From contig NZ_JAEULY010000004.1 of the NCBI RefSeq assembly GCF_016793595.1, positions 744,001-808,000 on the forward strand: 64,000 nucleotides of DNA, given 5' to 3'. The stretch comes from Phreatobacter sp. (lineage in GTDB: Bacteria; Pseudomonadota; Alphaproteobacteria; Rhizobiales; Phreatobacteraceae). Made by a program: the position numbers and the translations under genes. Shown here piece after piece: positions 1 to 9,373 of this stretch. Each line of letters starts with the position of its first letter. Positions within the stretch are counted from its first letter, which is position 1. The notes under the pieces are model-generated. The model was given only the letters and a program-made list of their open reading frames with translations, searched no databases and was not told the origin of the DNA.

Positions 1-212
1 TCGCGGTAATAGGCGGTCATCCGCTCCAGATCCTGCACGACCAGCGACACCGCGCCGATGCGCAAGGGCGTGCGGTGGGCGAAAAGCACGGCTGCCGCTT
101 CGCCGCGCGGGCCGGGGGAGATGCCTTCGGCGCGCGCGCCGGCGGCTGCCGCAGCAGCCATCGAGGCCGCGCCCGCCAGTTCCAGCAATCGCCTGCGTGT
201 CGGTCCGGTCAT
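1..212 (-). CDS. VOC-family (glyoxalase/dioxygenase fold) protein, C-terminus outside window
   Basis: Only the first 70 residues are in the window. The segment around residues 51-70 (RIGAVSLVVQDLERMTAYYR) is the classic first beta-alpha unit of a vicinal-oxygen-chelate domain, as in CatE-type ring-cleavage or glyoxalase-like proteins. The substrate cannot be told. The longest frame starts at ATG 212 and begins with three arginines followed by a short Ala/Leu stretch, which looks superficially like a Tat signal. VOC enzymes are normally cytoplasmic, so the true start may be the ATG at 161. It is transcribed divergently from the LysE gene. Confidence 0.7.
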   Translation of the reverse strand, partial: MTGPTRRRLLELAGAASMAAAAAAGARAEGISPGPRGEAAAVLFAHRTPLRIGAVSLVVQDLERMTAYYR

Positions 213-379
213 CGCCCGCCCCAATCTCAACGATCAATCGTCCGCCGGTAGCACGGGGCGGGGTCGCAGGCACTTCACGTGCATGTCAGCCGGGGCGCCT
301 CGCCGGATTGACCGCCGCCGCGATCCGGGACGAAGCTCGGCGCGTCCGGAGCCGTGGTCGGCCTCCCGCGGAGCCTTCA

Positions 380-997
380 ATGTCGCTCGAACTCTATTCG
401 GCCTATCTCCTCGCCACCCTTGTCATCGTGCTCGTGCCCGGCCCGAGCGTCACGCTGATCATCGCCAACGGGCTGACGCACGGCACACGGGCGGGCCTGC
501 TCAACGTCGCCGGCACCCAGGCCGGCCTCGTTGTCATGATCGCCGTGGTCGGTTTCGGCCTCAGCGCCGCCGTCGCGACCATGGGGCACTGGTTCGAGTG
601 GCTGCGGCTCGCGGGCGCTGCCTATCTGATCTGGCTCGGCTGGAAAATGATCCGCTCGGCGGGCAAGGGCGCGAACGGCATCGGCCGGACGAGCGCGCCA
701 CGCGGCGGCTTCTTCCTTCAGGGACTGGTCGTCGCCCTGTCGAACCCGAAGACCCTCGTCTTCTTCGGCGCCTTCTTCCCCCAGTTCATCGACCCGGCAC
801 GACCCTACGGCTTCCAGATCGCCATCATGGGCGTCACCGCGCTGGTCATCGCGGCGGTCTCGGACAGCGCCTACGCGATCGCGGCGGCGCGGACGGGGCA
901 CACCGTCTCGCGGGCAGGCATCCGCCTGATGTCGCGGATCAGCGGCGGCTTCCTGATCGGCGGCGGCCTCTGGCTGGCGGTGTCGCGCTCGCGCTGA
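380..997 (+). CDS. LysE/RhtB-family amino-acid exporter
   Basis: The product is a 205-residue inner-membrane exporter of the LysE/RhtB family, which pumps amino acids or derivatives out of the cell. The N-terminus carries the family motif VPGPSVTLIIANG (about residues 20-32), followed by about six hydrophobic segments and the conserved ALSNPKTLVFFGAFFPQF stretch near residue 115. The frame is open further upstream, but ATG 380 gives the family length and N-terminus, with GGAG a few bases ahead. The exported substrate is unknown. Confidence 0.9.
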   Translation: MSLELYSAYLLATLVIVLVPGPSVTLIIANGLTHGTRAGLLNVAGTQAGLVVMIAVVGFGLSAAVATMGHWFEWLRLAGAAYLIWLGWKMIRSAGKGANGIGRTSAPRGGFFLQGLVVALSNPKTLVFFGAFFPQFIDPARPYGFQIAIMGVTALVIAAVSDSAYAIAAARTGHTVSRAGIRLMSRISGGFLIGGGLWLAVSRSR

Positions 998-1074
998 TCT
1001 GCCGCGCGAACGGTCCTCTTGCCTTGGCATGCGCTTCGGGCTTGTCTCGGCGCCCGAATTTCCAGGAGGACACC

Positions 1075-1863
1075 ATGGACTTTGGCCTTTCCGACAAGAA
1101 GGCGCTCGTGCTGGCATCGAGCCGCGGCCTCGGCCTCGGCATCGCCGAGGCGCTGGCAGCCGAGGGCGCGACCGTGATGCTGGTCGGCCGCACCGCCGAC
1201 CGCATCAAGGCCAATGCCGAGGCGATCACGGCGCGTGGCAAGGGCAAGGCCTATGGCATCGCCGCCGATCTCGGCGCGCCGGGCGCGGTGGACGAGATCG
1301 TCGCCCTCGCCGAGAAGACGCTCGGCCAGATCGACATCCTCGTGAACAATACCGGCGGCCCGCCCGCCAAACCCGCGACCGAAGTCGCCGCCGACGAATG
1401 GGGCAAGCTGTTCAAGGTGATGGTGGAGCCGGTGTTCCAGATCACCGCCAAGGTGCTGCCGGGCATGCGCGCCCGCAAATGGGGCCGCATCCTCACCGTC
1501 GCCTCCTCGGGCGTCGAGAACCCGATCCCGAACCTCGCGCTGTCCAACGCGCTGCGCTCGACCATCGTCGGCTGGTCCAAGACGCTGTCGACCGAGGTTG
1601 CCAGGGACAATGTCACCGTCAACATGATCCTGCCGGGCCGCATCGCGACCGATCGCATCAAGGAGCTGGACGAGGCCAATTCCAAGCGCTCGGGCAAGTC
1701 GATGGAGGAGATCCAGACCGCCTCGATCGCGACGATCCCCGCCGGCCGTCTCGGCACGGCCGACGAGTTCGGCGCGACCGCCGCGTTCCTCTGCTCGAAC
1801 CAGGCCGGTTACATCACGGGCTCGAAGATCCGCGTCGACGGCGGCGCGACCAAGAACGTGTGA
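1075..1863 (+). CDS. SDR-family oxidoreductase
   Basis: The product is a 262-residue classical short-chain dehydrogenase. The cofactor loop is present in the variant form ASSRGLGLGIA (residues 14-24), together with the NNTGGPPAKP motif and the C-terminal ITGSKIRVDGG signature. In place of the usual YxxxK there is a NLALSNALRS segment, so the catalytic Tyr/Lys pair is not obvious. This places it in the SDR subgroup with an altered active site. The start at ATG 1075 has an excellent Shine-Dalgarno (AGGAGGA, 1064-1070). The substrate is unknown. Confidence 0.85.
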   Translation: MDFGLSDKKALVLASSRGLGLGIAEALAAEGATVMLVGRTADRIKANAEAITARGKGKAYGIAADLGAPGAVDEIVALAEKTLGQIDILVNNTGGPPAKPATEVAADEWGKLFKVMVEPVFQITAKVLPGMRARKWGRILTVASSGVENPIPNLALSNALRSTIVGWSKTLSTEVARDNVTVNMILPGRIATDRIKELDEANSKRSGKSMEEIQTASIATIPAGRLGTADEFGATAAFLCSNQAGYITGSKIRVDGGATKNV

Positions 1864-1987
1864 TCCAAAGCCTCGCCGCCTGTTCCGTGCGCTGATGCAA
1901 ACGGGACAGGCGGCGGTGCGGGTCGCCACCGGCCCGAACCCGCGCTAGCCTCGCAACATCATCCCGATGCGAAGCGAGGAGCGTCCC

Positions 1988-2905
1988 ATGTCCTTCTCTC
2001 CCTCCCCCGATCCGGCCCTCGGCGACAAGCTCGCCTGCGACGCCATCGACATGCTGATCGTGCCGCGCACGCACGACCTCGGCGGTTTCACGGTCCGGCG
2101 CGCCCTGCCCTTCGCCAAGCGGCGCATGGTCGGTCCCTTCATCTTCTTCGACCATATGGGTCCGGCCGAGTTCAAGGACGGCGGCGGCATCGACGTGCGC
2201 CCGCACCCCCATATCGGCCTCTCCACCGTCACCTACCTGTTCGAGGGCGAGATCCAGCACCGCGACTCGCTCGGCACCTACGTTCCGGTCCGCCCCGGCG
2301 ACGTGAACCTGATGACCGCCGGGCGCGGCATCGTCCACTCCGAGCGCACCGACCCCGCCCTCAAGGCGAAGGGCCACAAGCTCCACGGCATCCAGAGCTG
2401 GGTGGCGCTGCCGAAATCCCACGAGGAGATCGCGCCCGGCTTCGACCATGTCGACGAAAAGGCGCTGCCGGTGATCAGGGGCGAAGGCAAGACGATCCGC
2501 GTGGTCATGGGCACGCTCTACGGGGAGACCTCGCCGACGACGCAGAACTGGGAGACGATCTACGGCGACGTCGTGCTGGAAGCCGGCGCGAAACTGCCGG
2601 TCGATGCCGACACCGACGAGCGCTGCATCTATGTCGTGTCCGGCGAGATCGACCTGCAGGGCGACATCTTCCGCGAGGGCCAGCTTCTGGTGCTGCGCCC
2701 CGGCGACCGCATCACGCTCTCCGCCGTGACCCCGGCCCGCATCATCCTGTGCGGCGGGGCGACCATGGACGGCCCCCGCCACATCTGGTGGAACTTCGTC
2801 TCCTCGTCCAAGGAGCGGCTGGAACAGGCCAAGGAGGACTGGAAGCAGCGGCGCTTCGACATCGTGCCGGGCGACGAAGAGGACTTCATTCCGCTTCCAG
2901 AATGA
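1988..2905 (+). CDS. Pirin family protein
   Basis: The product is a 305-residue bicupin of the pirin family, whose members bind one metal in the N-terminal cupin; some act as quercetinases. The metal-site region is visible as HPHIGLSTVTYLFEGE with a following HRDS (about residues 75-95), and RGIVHSER follows. The C-terminal cupin holds the conserved FREGQLLVLRPG segment. ATG 1988 is preferred over one 21 nt upstream because GAGGAG sits just before it. It is a single gene with no informative partner. Confidence 0.9.
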   Translation: MSFSPSPDPALGDKLACDAIDMLIVPRTHDLGGFTVRRALPFAKRRMVGPFIFFDHMGPAEFKDGGGIDVRPHPHIGLSTVTYLFEGEIQHRDSLGTYVPVRPGDVNLMTAGRGIVHSERTDPALKAKGHKLHGIQSWVALPKSHEEIAPGFDHVDEKALPVIRGEGKTIRVVMGTLYGETSPTTQNWETIYGDVVLEAGAKLPVDADTDERCIYVVSGEIDLQGDIFREGQLLVLRPGDRITLSAVTPARIILCGGATMDGPRHIWWNFVSSSKERLEQAKEDWKQRRFDIVPGDEEDFIPLPE

Positions 2906-3009
2906 TTATTTTCCTTGACCAGCGTCACGCTGCCTGATAGGGTTTCCGGCATGTTCGGAAGGTGCGCCCACGCTTCCCGATCAGGCATCGTTCCGCCGCA
3001 GACATGGGG

Positions 3010-3369
3010 TCAGGCCGGCGTCAGGGCCCTCGCCTCGAACTGGGTGAACGCCGCGAAGGCATCGGCCGCATACATGAGCGAAGGGCCGCCGCCCATCTGG
3101 ATCGCCACGCCGAGGGCCTCGGCAACCTCCTGCCGGGTTGCGCCAAGCTTCACCAGCGCTTCGGCGTGATAGCCGAGGCAGCCATCGCAGCGCGCCGCGA
3201 CACCGAGCGACAGGGCGATCAGCTCCTTCGTCTTCTTCGAGAGCGCGCCCTCCTTCATCGCGGCCTGCGTCATCGACGAGAAGCCGGCCATGGTCTCGCC
3301 GGCTTCCTTGCGGAGCTCGCGCAGGCCGGCGGAGAGGGAACGGGTGATTTCGGGATAGGACTTGGACAT
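3010..3369 (-). CDS. Carboxymuconolactone decarboxylase (AhpD-like) family protein
   Basis: The product has 119 residues and the AhpD/CMD fold. The redox motif CDGCLGYHAE (about residues 61-70) has the CxxC plus His arrangement of AhpD-type peroxidase partners, so a thiol redox role is likelier than lactone decarboxylation. The gene is divergent from the ArsR-type regulator at 3431. The 61-bp gap holds an AT-rich dyad, so it is probably controlled with the persulfide-type genes on the other side. Confidence 0.88.
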   Translation of the reverse strand: MSKSYPEITRSLSAGLRELRKEAGETMAGFSSMTQAAMKEGALSKKTKELIALSLGVAARCDGCLGYHAEALVKLGATRQEVAEALGVAIQMGGGPSLMYAADAFAAFTQFEARALTPA

Positions 3370-3384
3370 CGAGGCTCCTTTTGA

Positions 3385-3400
3385 ATTAGGTATTGCTAAT
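3385..3400. promoter_or_regulatory. Probable operator of the ArsR-type repressor
   Basis: An inverted repeat, ATTAG and CTAAT with a 6-nt spacer, lies in the divergent gap between the CMD gene and the ArsR gene. A related CTAATATAT stretch follows at 3412-3420. The whole gap is very AT-rich compared with its surroundings. ArsR-type repressors typically bind such dyads over their own promoter. No binding data are visible from the sequence. Confidence 0.5.
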
Positions 3401-3430
3401 ATAATTGATCACTAATATATTCAAGCCACA

Positions 3431-3778
3431 ATGGACGCATCCCCCACGACCATTCCGCAGATGGACCTGACCACGATGGAGGCGAAGGCCGGCGAGGCCG
3501 CCGCCCTGCTGGCCAATCTCGCCAATGCCAAACGGCTCATGGTGCTGTGCCATCTCGCCTCGGGCGAGAAGTCGGTGACGGCGCTGATGCGTCTCGTCGG
3601 CCTGTCGCAATCGGCCCTGTCGCAGCATCTCGCCCGCCTTCGGGCCGACGGGCTGGTGGCGACCCGGCGCGAGGCCCAGGTCATCCACTACCGGATCGCG
3701 CATCCGCTGGTGCTCACCCTCATGCGCAGCCTCTACGAGGCCTATTGCGCCCCCCAGAGCCAAGGAGCCACGCCATGA
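3431..3778 (+). CDS. bigR: ArsR-family repressor, BigR/SqrR-like (persulfide sensing)
   Basis: The product is a 115-residue winged-helix regulator. The recognition helix is near [17 protein letters not shown] (residues 55-71). Cysteines occur at exactly residues 40 and 106. This 66-residue spacing is the one used by BigR/SqrR, which form a di- or tetrasulfide bridge with reactive sulfur species and then release DNA. The gene overlaps the next one by ATGA, and that gene encodes a rhodanese with a YgaP-like membrane domain, a standard partner. Function is inferred from the Cys pair and the neighbourhood. Confidence 0.85.
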   Translation: MDASPTTIPQMDLTTMEAKAGEAAALLANLANAKRLMVLCHLASGEKSVTALMRLVGLSQSALSQHLARLRADGLVATRREAQVIHYRIAHPLVLTLMRSLYEAYCAPQSQGATP

Positions 3779-4305
3779 CCGCCAACACCGTCTCCGCCAC
3801 CACCCTGTCGCAGTGGCTCGCCGCCGACGAGGCGCTGGTGATCGACGTCCGCGAGCCGGCGGAATTTGCCGGCGGCCACATCCCGGGCTCCCTGTCGGTG
3901 CCGATGTCCCGGCTCGGCGACATCGATCTGGCCGAGCCCGGCCGGCGCAAGGTGGTGCTCGTCTGCGCCTCCGGCCGCCGCAGCGACATGAGCTGCGCCA
4001 AGGTGGCGGAGCGGACGAGCATGCCGGTCCATTCGCTGAGCGGCGGGCTCGCCGCGTGGCGGCAGGCCGGCGGGGCGGTGGAGGGCTCCGGCCGCAACGT
4101 GCTGCCGCTCGACCGCCAGGTGCTGATCGGCGCCGGCACGGTGGTTCTGGCCGGCGTCGGGCTCGGATCGCTGGTCCATCCGGGCTTCTATGCCCTTTCG
4201 GCCTTTGCCGGCGCCGGCCTGATCGTTGCCGGCACGACCGGTTTCTGCGGCATGGCGCTGATCCTCGCGCGGATGCCCTGGAACCAGACGCCGAGGCCGG
4301 CCTGA
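3775..4305 (+). CDS. Rhodanese fused to a YgaP-like membrane domain
   Basis: The product has 176 residues. Residues 1-100 form one rhodanese domain with the [17 protein letters not shown] motif and the active-site cysteine in [12 protein letters not shown]. Residues about 112-172 are a DUF2892/YgaP-type hairpin of two membrane helices ending in LARMPWNQ. It should carry persulfide at the inner membrane and take part in sulfide or persulfide handling. Translation is coupled to the regulator through an ATGA overlap, so regulator and enzyme are made together. Confidence 0.9.
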   Translation: MTANTVSATTLSQWLAADEALVIDVREPAEFAGGHIPGSLSVPMSRLGDIDLAEPGRRKVVLVCASGRRSDMSCAKVAERTSMPVHSLSGGLAAWRQAGGAVEGSGRNVLPLDRQVLIGAGTVVLAGVGLGSLVHPGFYALSAFAGAGLIVAGTTGFCGMALILARMPWNQTPRPA

Positions 4306-4422
4306 GCCGTGCCCTGCCTGCGCCAATAAGCCGCCCTGCCCCTGCTGCATTGCGATCCCCAGCTCCGTGGTGTACCCCTCGACGCTCCGCGACAGCATCC
4401 GAAGCGTCCCGCACCGCAGCCG

Positions 4423-6363
4423 GTGACACGAGTGACAGACCGCCCAGCAACGCCTCTCCTCGATACGATCCGCATCCCATCGGACCTGCGAAAACTGCCG
4501 GAATCCCAGGTCCGGCAGGTCGCGGACGAATTGCGCGCGGAGACCATCGCGGCGGTTTCGGTGACCGGCGGCCATCTCGGCGCGGGCCTCGGCGTCGTCG
4601 AGCTGACGACCGCGCTGCATTACGTCTTCGACACGCCGGCCGACCGGATCATCTGGGACGTTGGCCATCAGGCCTATCCGCACAAGATCCTGACCGGCCG
4701 GCGCGACCGCATCCGCACGCTGCGTCAGGGTGGCGGCCTGTCCGGCTTCACCAAGCGGTCCGAAAGCGAGTTCGACCCGTTCGGCGCGGCCCATTCCTCG
4801 ACCTCGATCTCGGCCGGGCTCGGCATGGCGGTGGCCCGCGACCTGTCAGCCAAGAAGAACCACGTCATCGCGGTGATCGGCGACGGCGCGATGTCGGCCG
4901 GCATGGCCTACGAGGCCATGAACAATGCCGGCGCGCGGCACGAGCGGCTCATCGTCATCCTCAACGACAACGACATGTCGATCGCCCCGCCGGTCGGCGC
5001 CATGTCGGCCTATCTGGCGCGGCTCGCCTCGGGCAAGACCTATCTCAAGCTGCGCGACATCGGAAAGCAGCTCACCAGCCGTCTCGGCAAGACCATCGAC
5101 CGCACGGTGACCCGCGCCGTGGAGCATGCGCGCGGCTTCGTCACCGGCGGCACGCTGTTCGAGGAGCTCGGCTTCTACTATGTCGGCCCGATCGACGGGC
5201 ACAATCTGGACCACCTGCTGCCCGTTCTGAAGAATGTCCGCGACGCGGATTTCGGACCGATCCTCGTCCATGTCGTGACCCAGAAGGGCAAGGGCTATGC
5301 TCCGGCGGAGGAGACGCCCGACAAGCTCCATGCGGTGGCAAAGTTCGACGTCGTCACCGGCGCGCAGGTGAAGGCCAAGGCCAATGCGCCGAGCTACACC
5401 AAGGTCTTCGGCGAGAGCCTGATCAGGCAAGCCGCGAAGGACGAGAAGATCGTCGCGATCACCGCCGCCATGCCCTCCGGCACCGGCATCGACCTGTTCG
5501 AGAGAGCCTTCCCGGCCCGCACCTTCGATGTCGGCATTGCCGAGCAGCATGCGGTGACCTTCGCCGCCGGCCTCGCGACCGAAGGCTACAAGCCGTTCTG
5601 CGCGATCTATTCGACCTTCCTGCAGCGCGCCTACGACCAGGTCGTCCACGACGTGGCGATCCAGGGCCTGCCGGTGCGCTTTCCCATCGACCGCGCCGGC
5701 CTCGTCGGCGCCGACGGCGCGACCCATGCCGGCTCCTTCGACGTCGCCTATCTCGGCTGCCTGCCGGGCATGACCATCATGGCGGCGGCCGATGAGGCGG
5801 AACTCGTCCACATGGTCGCGACCGCCGCGGCCTATGACGAAGGCCCCATCGCCTTCCGCTATCCGCGCGGCGAGGGCGTCGGCGTCGACATGCCCGCCGA
5901 AGGCGTGCCGCTGGAGATCGGCCGTGGCCGGATCGTCAGGGAAGGCACCCGCATCGCGCTGCTGTCGCTGGGCACGCGGTTGTCGGAGGCGCTGAAGGCG
6001 GCCGAGGAACTCGGCGCGCTCGGCCTCTCGACGACGGTGGCGGACGCGCGCTTCGCCAAGCCCCTCGATATGGATCTCGTCACCCGGCTCGCGCGGGAGC
6101 ACGAGGTGCTGGTGACCATCGAGGAAGGCTCCATCGGCGGCTTCGGCTCGTTCGTCCTGCATGCGCTCGCCGACCGGGGCCTCATGGACGGCACGTGCCG
6201 CGTGCGCTCCATGGTGCTGCCGGACGCCTATCTCGACCACGACAAGCCCGAGGCCATGTATGCCAAGGCCGGCCTCGACGCGAAGGGCATCGTCGCCAAG
6301 GTCTTCGAGGCGCTCGGGCGCGAGGTCGTGCCGGCCGCGGTTCCCGGCGCGCTCAGGGCGTGA
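4423..6363 (+). CDS. dxs: 1-deoxy-D-xylulose-5-phosphate synthase
   Basis: The enzyme condenses pyruvate with glyceraldehyde 3-phosphate using thiamine diphosphate, the first step of the MEP isoprenoid pathway and a source for thiamine and pyridoxal. The 646 residues match the family length. Visible are [12 protein letters not shown], the [18 protein letters not shown] cofactor motif, GPIDGHNL, and [17 protein letters not shown] in the pyrimidine domain. The start is GTG at 4423 or, nine bases on, GTG at 4432; there is no ATG nearby. The stop overlaps the start of tlyA (GTGA). Confidence 0.97.
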   Translation: MTRVTDRPATPLLDTIRIPSDLRKLPESQVRQVADELRAETIAAVSVTGGHLGAGLGVVELTTALHYVFDTPADRIIWDVGHQAYPHKILTGRRDRIRTLRQGGGLSGFTKRSESEFDPFGAAHSSTSISAGLGMAVARDLSAKKNHVIAVIGDGAMSAGMAYEAMNNAGARHERLIVILNDNDMSIAPPVGAMSAYLARLASGKTYLKLRDIGKQLTSRLGKTIDRTVTRAVEHARGFVTGGTLFEELGFYYVGPIDGHNLDHLLPVLKNVRDADFGPILVHVVTQKGKGYAPAEETPDKLHAVAKFDVVTGAQVKAKANAPSYTKVFGESLIRQAAKDEKIVAITAAMPSGTGIDLFERAFPARTFDVGIAEQHAVTFAAGLATEGYKPFCAIYSTFLQRAYDQVVHDVAIQGLPVRFPIDRAGLVGADGATHAGSFDVAYLGCLPGMTIMAAADEAELVHMVATAAAYDEGPIAFRYPRGEGVGVDMPAEGVPLEIGRGRIVREGTRIALLSLGTRLSEALKAAEELGALGLSTTVADARFAKPLDMDLVTRLAREHEVLVTIEEGSIGGFGSFVLHALADRGLMDGTCRVRSMVLPDAYLDHDKPEAMYAKAGLDAKGIVAKVFEALGREVVPAAVPGALRA

Positions 6364-7097
6364 GCGGCCGCCGGCTCCGCGCCGACCTGCTGCTGGTCGA
6401 ACGCGGCTTCTTCGACAGCCGCGCCAAGGCGCAGGCGGCGATTGCCGCCGGGCTCGTGATCGCCGCTGGAAAGCCGGTGCGCAAGGCCTCCGAGGACATC
6501 GACGCAATGGCTGACATCGTTGCCGAGGCGCCGCATCCCTGGGTGTCGCGCGGCGGCATGAAGCTGGCGAAGGCGCTGGAGACGTTCAAGGTGCGGCCGC
6601 TGGACCGGGTGTGTCTCGATGTCGGCTCCTCCACCGGCGGCTTCACCCATGTCCTGCTGACCGAGGGCGCAAAAATGGTGATCGCCGTCGATACCGGCCG
6701 CGACCAGTTCCACGCCTCGCTGCGCGGCGATAGCAGCGTGACGCTGATGGAGGGCACGGACATCCGCAAGCTGACGCGGGATGCGCTGCCCGCCACGCCC
6801 GATCTCGCCGTCATCGATGTCAGCTTCATCTCGCTGAGACTGGTCCTGCCGGCGGTGTCCTCACTGCTTGCCGCCGATGCTGAGCTGATCGCGCTGATCA
6901 AGCCGCAATTCGAGGTCGGCCGGGCTCACGTCGGCAAGAACGGCATCGTCACCGACGAGGCCGCGCGCGACGCGGCGGTCGCCGGCATCCGCGCCGAGGC
7001 CGAGGCGCTTGGCTGGCGGATCGGCGGCATGATCGACAGCCCGATCGCCGGCGGCGACGGCAACCGGGAATTCCTGATGCACGGGTTGCGGCCATGA
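6360..7097 (+). CDS. tlyA: TlyA-family rRNA 2'-O-methyltransferase
   Basis: The product has 245 residues. An N-terminal S4 RNA-binding domain ([20 protein letters not shown], residues 5-24) precedes an FtsJ-like methyltransferase domain with [10 protein letters not shown] as SAM motif I and IKPQFEVGR further on. TlyA proteins methylate ribose in rRNA. The start is the GTG at 6360, overlapping the dxs stop. The dxs-tlyA-rRNA methyltransferase order with 4-nt overlaps on both sides indicates one translationally coupled operon. Confidence 0.93.
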   Translation: MSGRRLRADLLLVERGFFDSRAKAQAAIAAGLVIAAGKPVRKASEDIDAMADIVAEAPHPWVSRGGMKLAKALETFKVRPLDRVCLDVGSSTGGFTHVLLTEGAKMVIAVDTGRDQFHASLRGDSSVTLMEGTDIRKLTRDALPATPDLAVIDVSFISLRLVLPAVSSLLAADAELIALIKPQFEVGRAHVGKNGIVTDEAARDAAVAGIRAEAEALGWRIGGMIDSPIAGGDGNREFLMHGLRP

Positions 7098-8311
7098 GCG
7101 AGCGCATGACCATTTCCCATGTCGGCCATCGCGGCGACGGCGTCTCGGACGGGCGCTTCGTGCCCTATTCGCTGCCCGGCGAGGTGGTGGAGGTTGCAGG
7201 CGATGGCGAGCGCGCGGCCCTCGCCCGCATCGTCACGCCGAGCCCCGACCGGGTCGAACCGCCCTGCCCGCATTTCGGCACCTGCGGCGGCTGCGCTCTC
7301 CAGCACTGGGCCAGCGCCCCCTATCTCGACTGGAAGCGCGACATCGTTGCCGCCGCCCTGCGCCAGCACGGCCTTGGCGCCGAGATCGCGCCGGCCATCG
7401 ACGCCCATGGCGAGGGGCGCCGTCGCGTGACGCTGCATGCTCGACGCGGCGACGGGCGGCACCTCAAGGTCGGTTTCGCGGCGGCGCGCAGCCACGCCAT
7501 CGTCGCCATCGATGCCTGTCCCCTGCTGGCGCCATCCCTGGACGGGGCCCTGCCGGCGGCGCGGACGATCGCGGCGGCGCTTGAGGGGATCGGCAAGCCG
7601 CTCGACATCCAGATCACGGCGACGGCCCAGGGCCTCGACATGGAACTGCGCGGCGCGGGCCGGCTCGCCGAGAAGGAGCGCCTCGGACTGATCGCCGCCG
7701 GCAATGCGGCACGCCTCGTCCGCCTGACAAACCATGGCGACCTCGTGATGCAGCGCGAGCCGCCGACCGTCGCCGTCGACGGCATCCGCGTGCCGCTGCC
7801 GCCGGGGGCCTTCCTGCAGGCGACGGAAGCAGGCGAGACGGTGCTTGCCGGCCTCGTGCTGGAGGCGGTCGGCAAGGCGAAATCGGTCGCGGACCTGTTC
7901 TGCGGCATCGGCCCCTTCGCCCTGCGCCTCGCGCGGCGGGCGAAGGTTCTGGCGGCGGATTCCGATGCACAGGCGGTTGCGGCGCTTGCCGCCGCCACGC
8001 GCAATGCCTCGGGGCTGAAGCCGATCCGCGCCGAGGCGCGCGACCTGTTCCGCCGCCCCTATCTGACCAGGGATCTGAAGGGCCTCGACGCCGTGGTCTT
8101 CGATCCGCCGCGGGCGGGCGCGGAGGCGCAGGTCGCCATGCTGGCCAAGGCGGATATCGGCCGGATCGTCGCGGTCTCATGCAATCCCGGCACCTTCGCC
8201 CGCGACGCGGCGATTCTCGTCGCGGCCGGCTGGAAGCTCGGCACGGTGACGCCGGTCGACCAGTTCAAATGGTCGGCCCATGTCGAGCTGGTCGCAAGCT
8301 TCACCCGCTAG
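7094..8311 (+). CDS. RlmD/TrmA-type RNA (uracil-5-)methyltransferase
   Basis: The product is a 405-residue SAM-dependent RNA m5U methyltransferase. It has an iron-sulfur site (CPHFGTCGGCALQH plus a later DACPLL), a SAM motif in ADLFCGIGPFAL, the DPPRAG motif and the catalytic cysteine in VSCNPGTFARD. The N-terminal TRAM domain is short. It overlaps tlyA by ATGA. Its stop codon shares the four bases CTAG (8308-8311) with the stop codon of the gene on the opposite strand. The exact target uracil in rRNA or tRNA cannot be decided here. Confidence 0.93.
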   Translation: MSERMTISHVGHRGDGVSDGRFVPYSLPGEVVEVAGDGERAALARIVTPSPDRVEPPCPHFGTCGGCALQHWASAPYLDWKRDIVAAALRQHGLGAEIAPAIDAHGEGRRRVTLHARRGDGRHLKVGFAAARSHAIVAIDACPLLAPSLDGALPAARTIAAALEGIGKPLDIQITATAQGLDMELRGAGRLAEKERLGLIAAGNAARLVRLTNHGDLVMQREPPTVAVDGIRVPLPPGAFLQATEAGETVLAGLVLEAVGKAKSVADLFCGIGPFALRLARRAKVLAADSDAQAVAALAAATRNASGLKPIRAEARDLFRRPYLTRDLKGLDAVVFDPPRAGAEAQVAMLAKADIGRIVAVSCNPGTFARDAAILVAAGWKLGTVTPVDQFKWSAHVELVASFTR

Positions 8312-9273
8312 GTGCGGGGGGCGGCGGCGCGCGCCAGACGGTCGCGGATAGCTTCGCCCAGCCCCTCGCGCGGGATCGGCATGACCGCGATCCCCTTGGT
8401 CCCTGACACATCCAGCGCGCGCAGGTGGCCGAACAGATTGGCGGCAGCTTCGGCGAGGTCGCCGGTGGGCGACAGGTTGAGCACACGCGTCGCGCCCGGC
8501 AGCGGGTCCGGGCCGAAGGCCAGCAGCGCCTCGCCCGGCGACACCTCGCTGATATCGAGGCGGATCGCCGCGCTGGGCGCATAGTGCGAGGCGAGCATGC
8601 CGGGCGCGATGGTCGTTTCATCCGAGGCGGCCGCCAGCGGCCGGCCGATCACGGCTTCGATGGCCTCGCGCGGCACGCCGCCGGGCCGCAGCAGGACAGG
8701 TTCCTCGCCAAGGCAGGCGACGATGGTGGATTCGACGCCGACCTCGGTCGGGCCGGCATCGAGGACAGCGTCGATCCGGCCGTCGAGATCGGCCAGAACG
8801 TGGGCCGCCGTGGTCGGGCTCACATGGCCGGACCGGTTGGCCGAGGGTGCGGCGACGGGACGGCCTGCGGCGTTCAGCAGGGCGCGGGCAACCGGGTGGC
8901 TCGGCACGCGCAGGCCCACCGTGTCGAGCCCGGCGCGGGCGAGATCGGAAATGCCGGCCTCCGCCGCCATGGGCACGACCAGCGTCAAGGGGCCGGGCCA
9001 GAAGACGCAAGCGAGCGCCTCGGCATAGCGGTCGAAGACACCCAGCTTCAGCGCCTCCGAGGGCTCCCCGACATGGGCGATGAGCGGGTTGAAGCTCGGC
9101 CGGCCCTTGGCCTCGTAGATCGCCGCCACGGCTCGCCCGTCGGTCGCATCCGCGCCGAGGCCATAGACCGTCTCGGTCGGCAGGGCGACGAGGCGGCCGT
9201 CGCGCAGGAGGCGCGCGGCGTCGGCGATGCCGGCGGCATCAGCGGTGAGCAGGAGGGTTCGCGACGCGGACAT
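8308..9273 (-). CDS. L-threonylcarbamoyladenylate synthase, Sua5 type
   Basis: The enzyme makes threonylcarbamoyl-AMP from threonine, bicarbonate and ATP for the t6A37 modification of ANN-reading tRNAs. The 321 residues include the YrdC domain (ALPTETVYGLGADA, KGRPSFNPLIAHV, and SANRSGHVSPT) and a C-terminal Sua5 domain joined by the conserved APGMLASHYAPSA linker near residue 220. It is therefore the long Sua5 form, not the short TsaC form. It is convergent with the methyltransferase gene and divergent from the acyl-CoA dehydrogenase gene. Confidence 0.95.
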   Translation of the reverse strand: MSASRTLLLTADAAGIADAARLLRDGRLVALPTETVYGLGADATDGRAVAAIYEAKGRPSFNPLIAHVGEPSEALKLGVFDRYAEALACVFWPGPLTLVVPMAAEAGISDLARAGLDTVGLRVPSHPVARALLNAAGRPVAAPSANRSGHVSPTTAAHVLADLDGRIDAVLDAGPTEVGVESTIVACLGEEPVLLRPGGVPREAIEAVIGRPLAAASDETTIAPGMLASHYAPSAAIRLDISEVSPGEALLAFGPDPLPGATRVLNLSPTGDLAEAAANLFGHLRALDVSGTKGIAVMPIPREGLGEAIRDRLARAAAPRT

Positions 9274-9373
9274 GGCGGGGCGCTTAGCACGCGCGCGCCT
9301 GCGCCGTCATCCGTCCGGCGTCCTTGCCGGCCCCGTGCTCGGGACCTAAAGATCGGCCGACCGGAGAATTGCC

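Noticed and set aside
1..212. A Tat-exported VOC protein
   Set aside because: The RRR plus Ala-rich N-terminus could be read as a Tat signal, but the consensus S/T-RR-x-F-L-K is poor and a downstream ATG gives a normal cytoplasmic VOC start.
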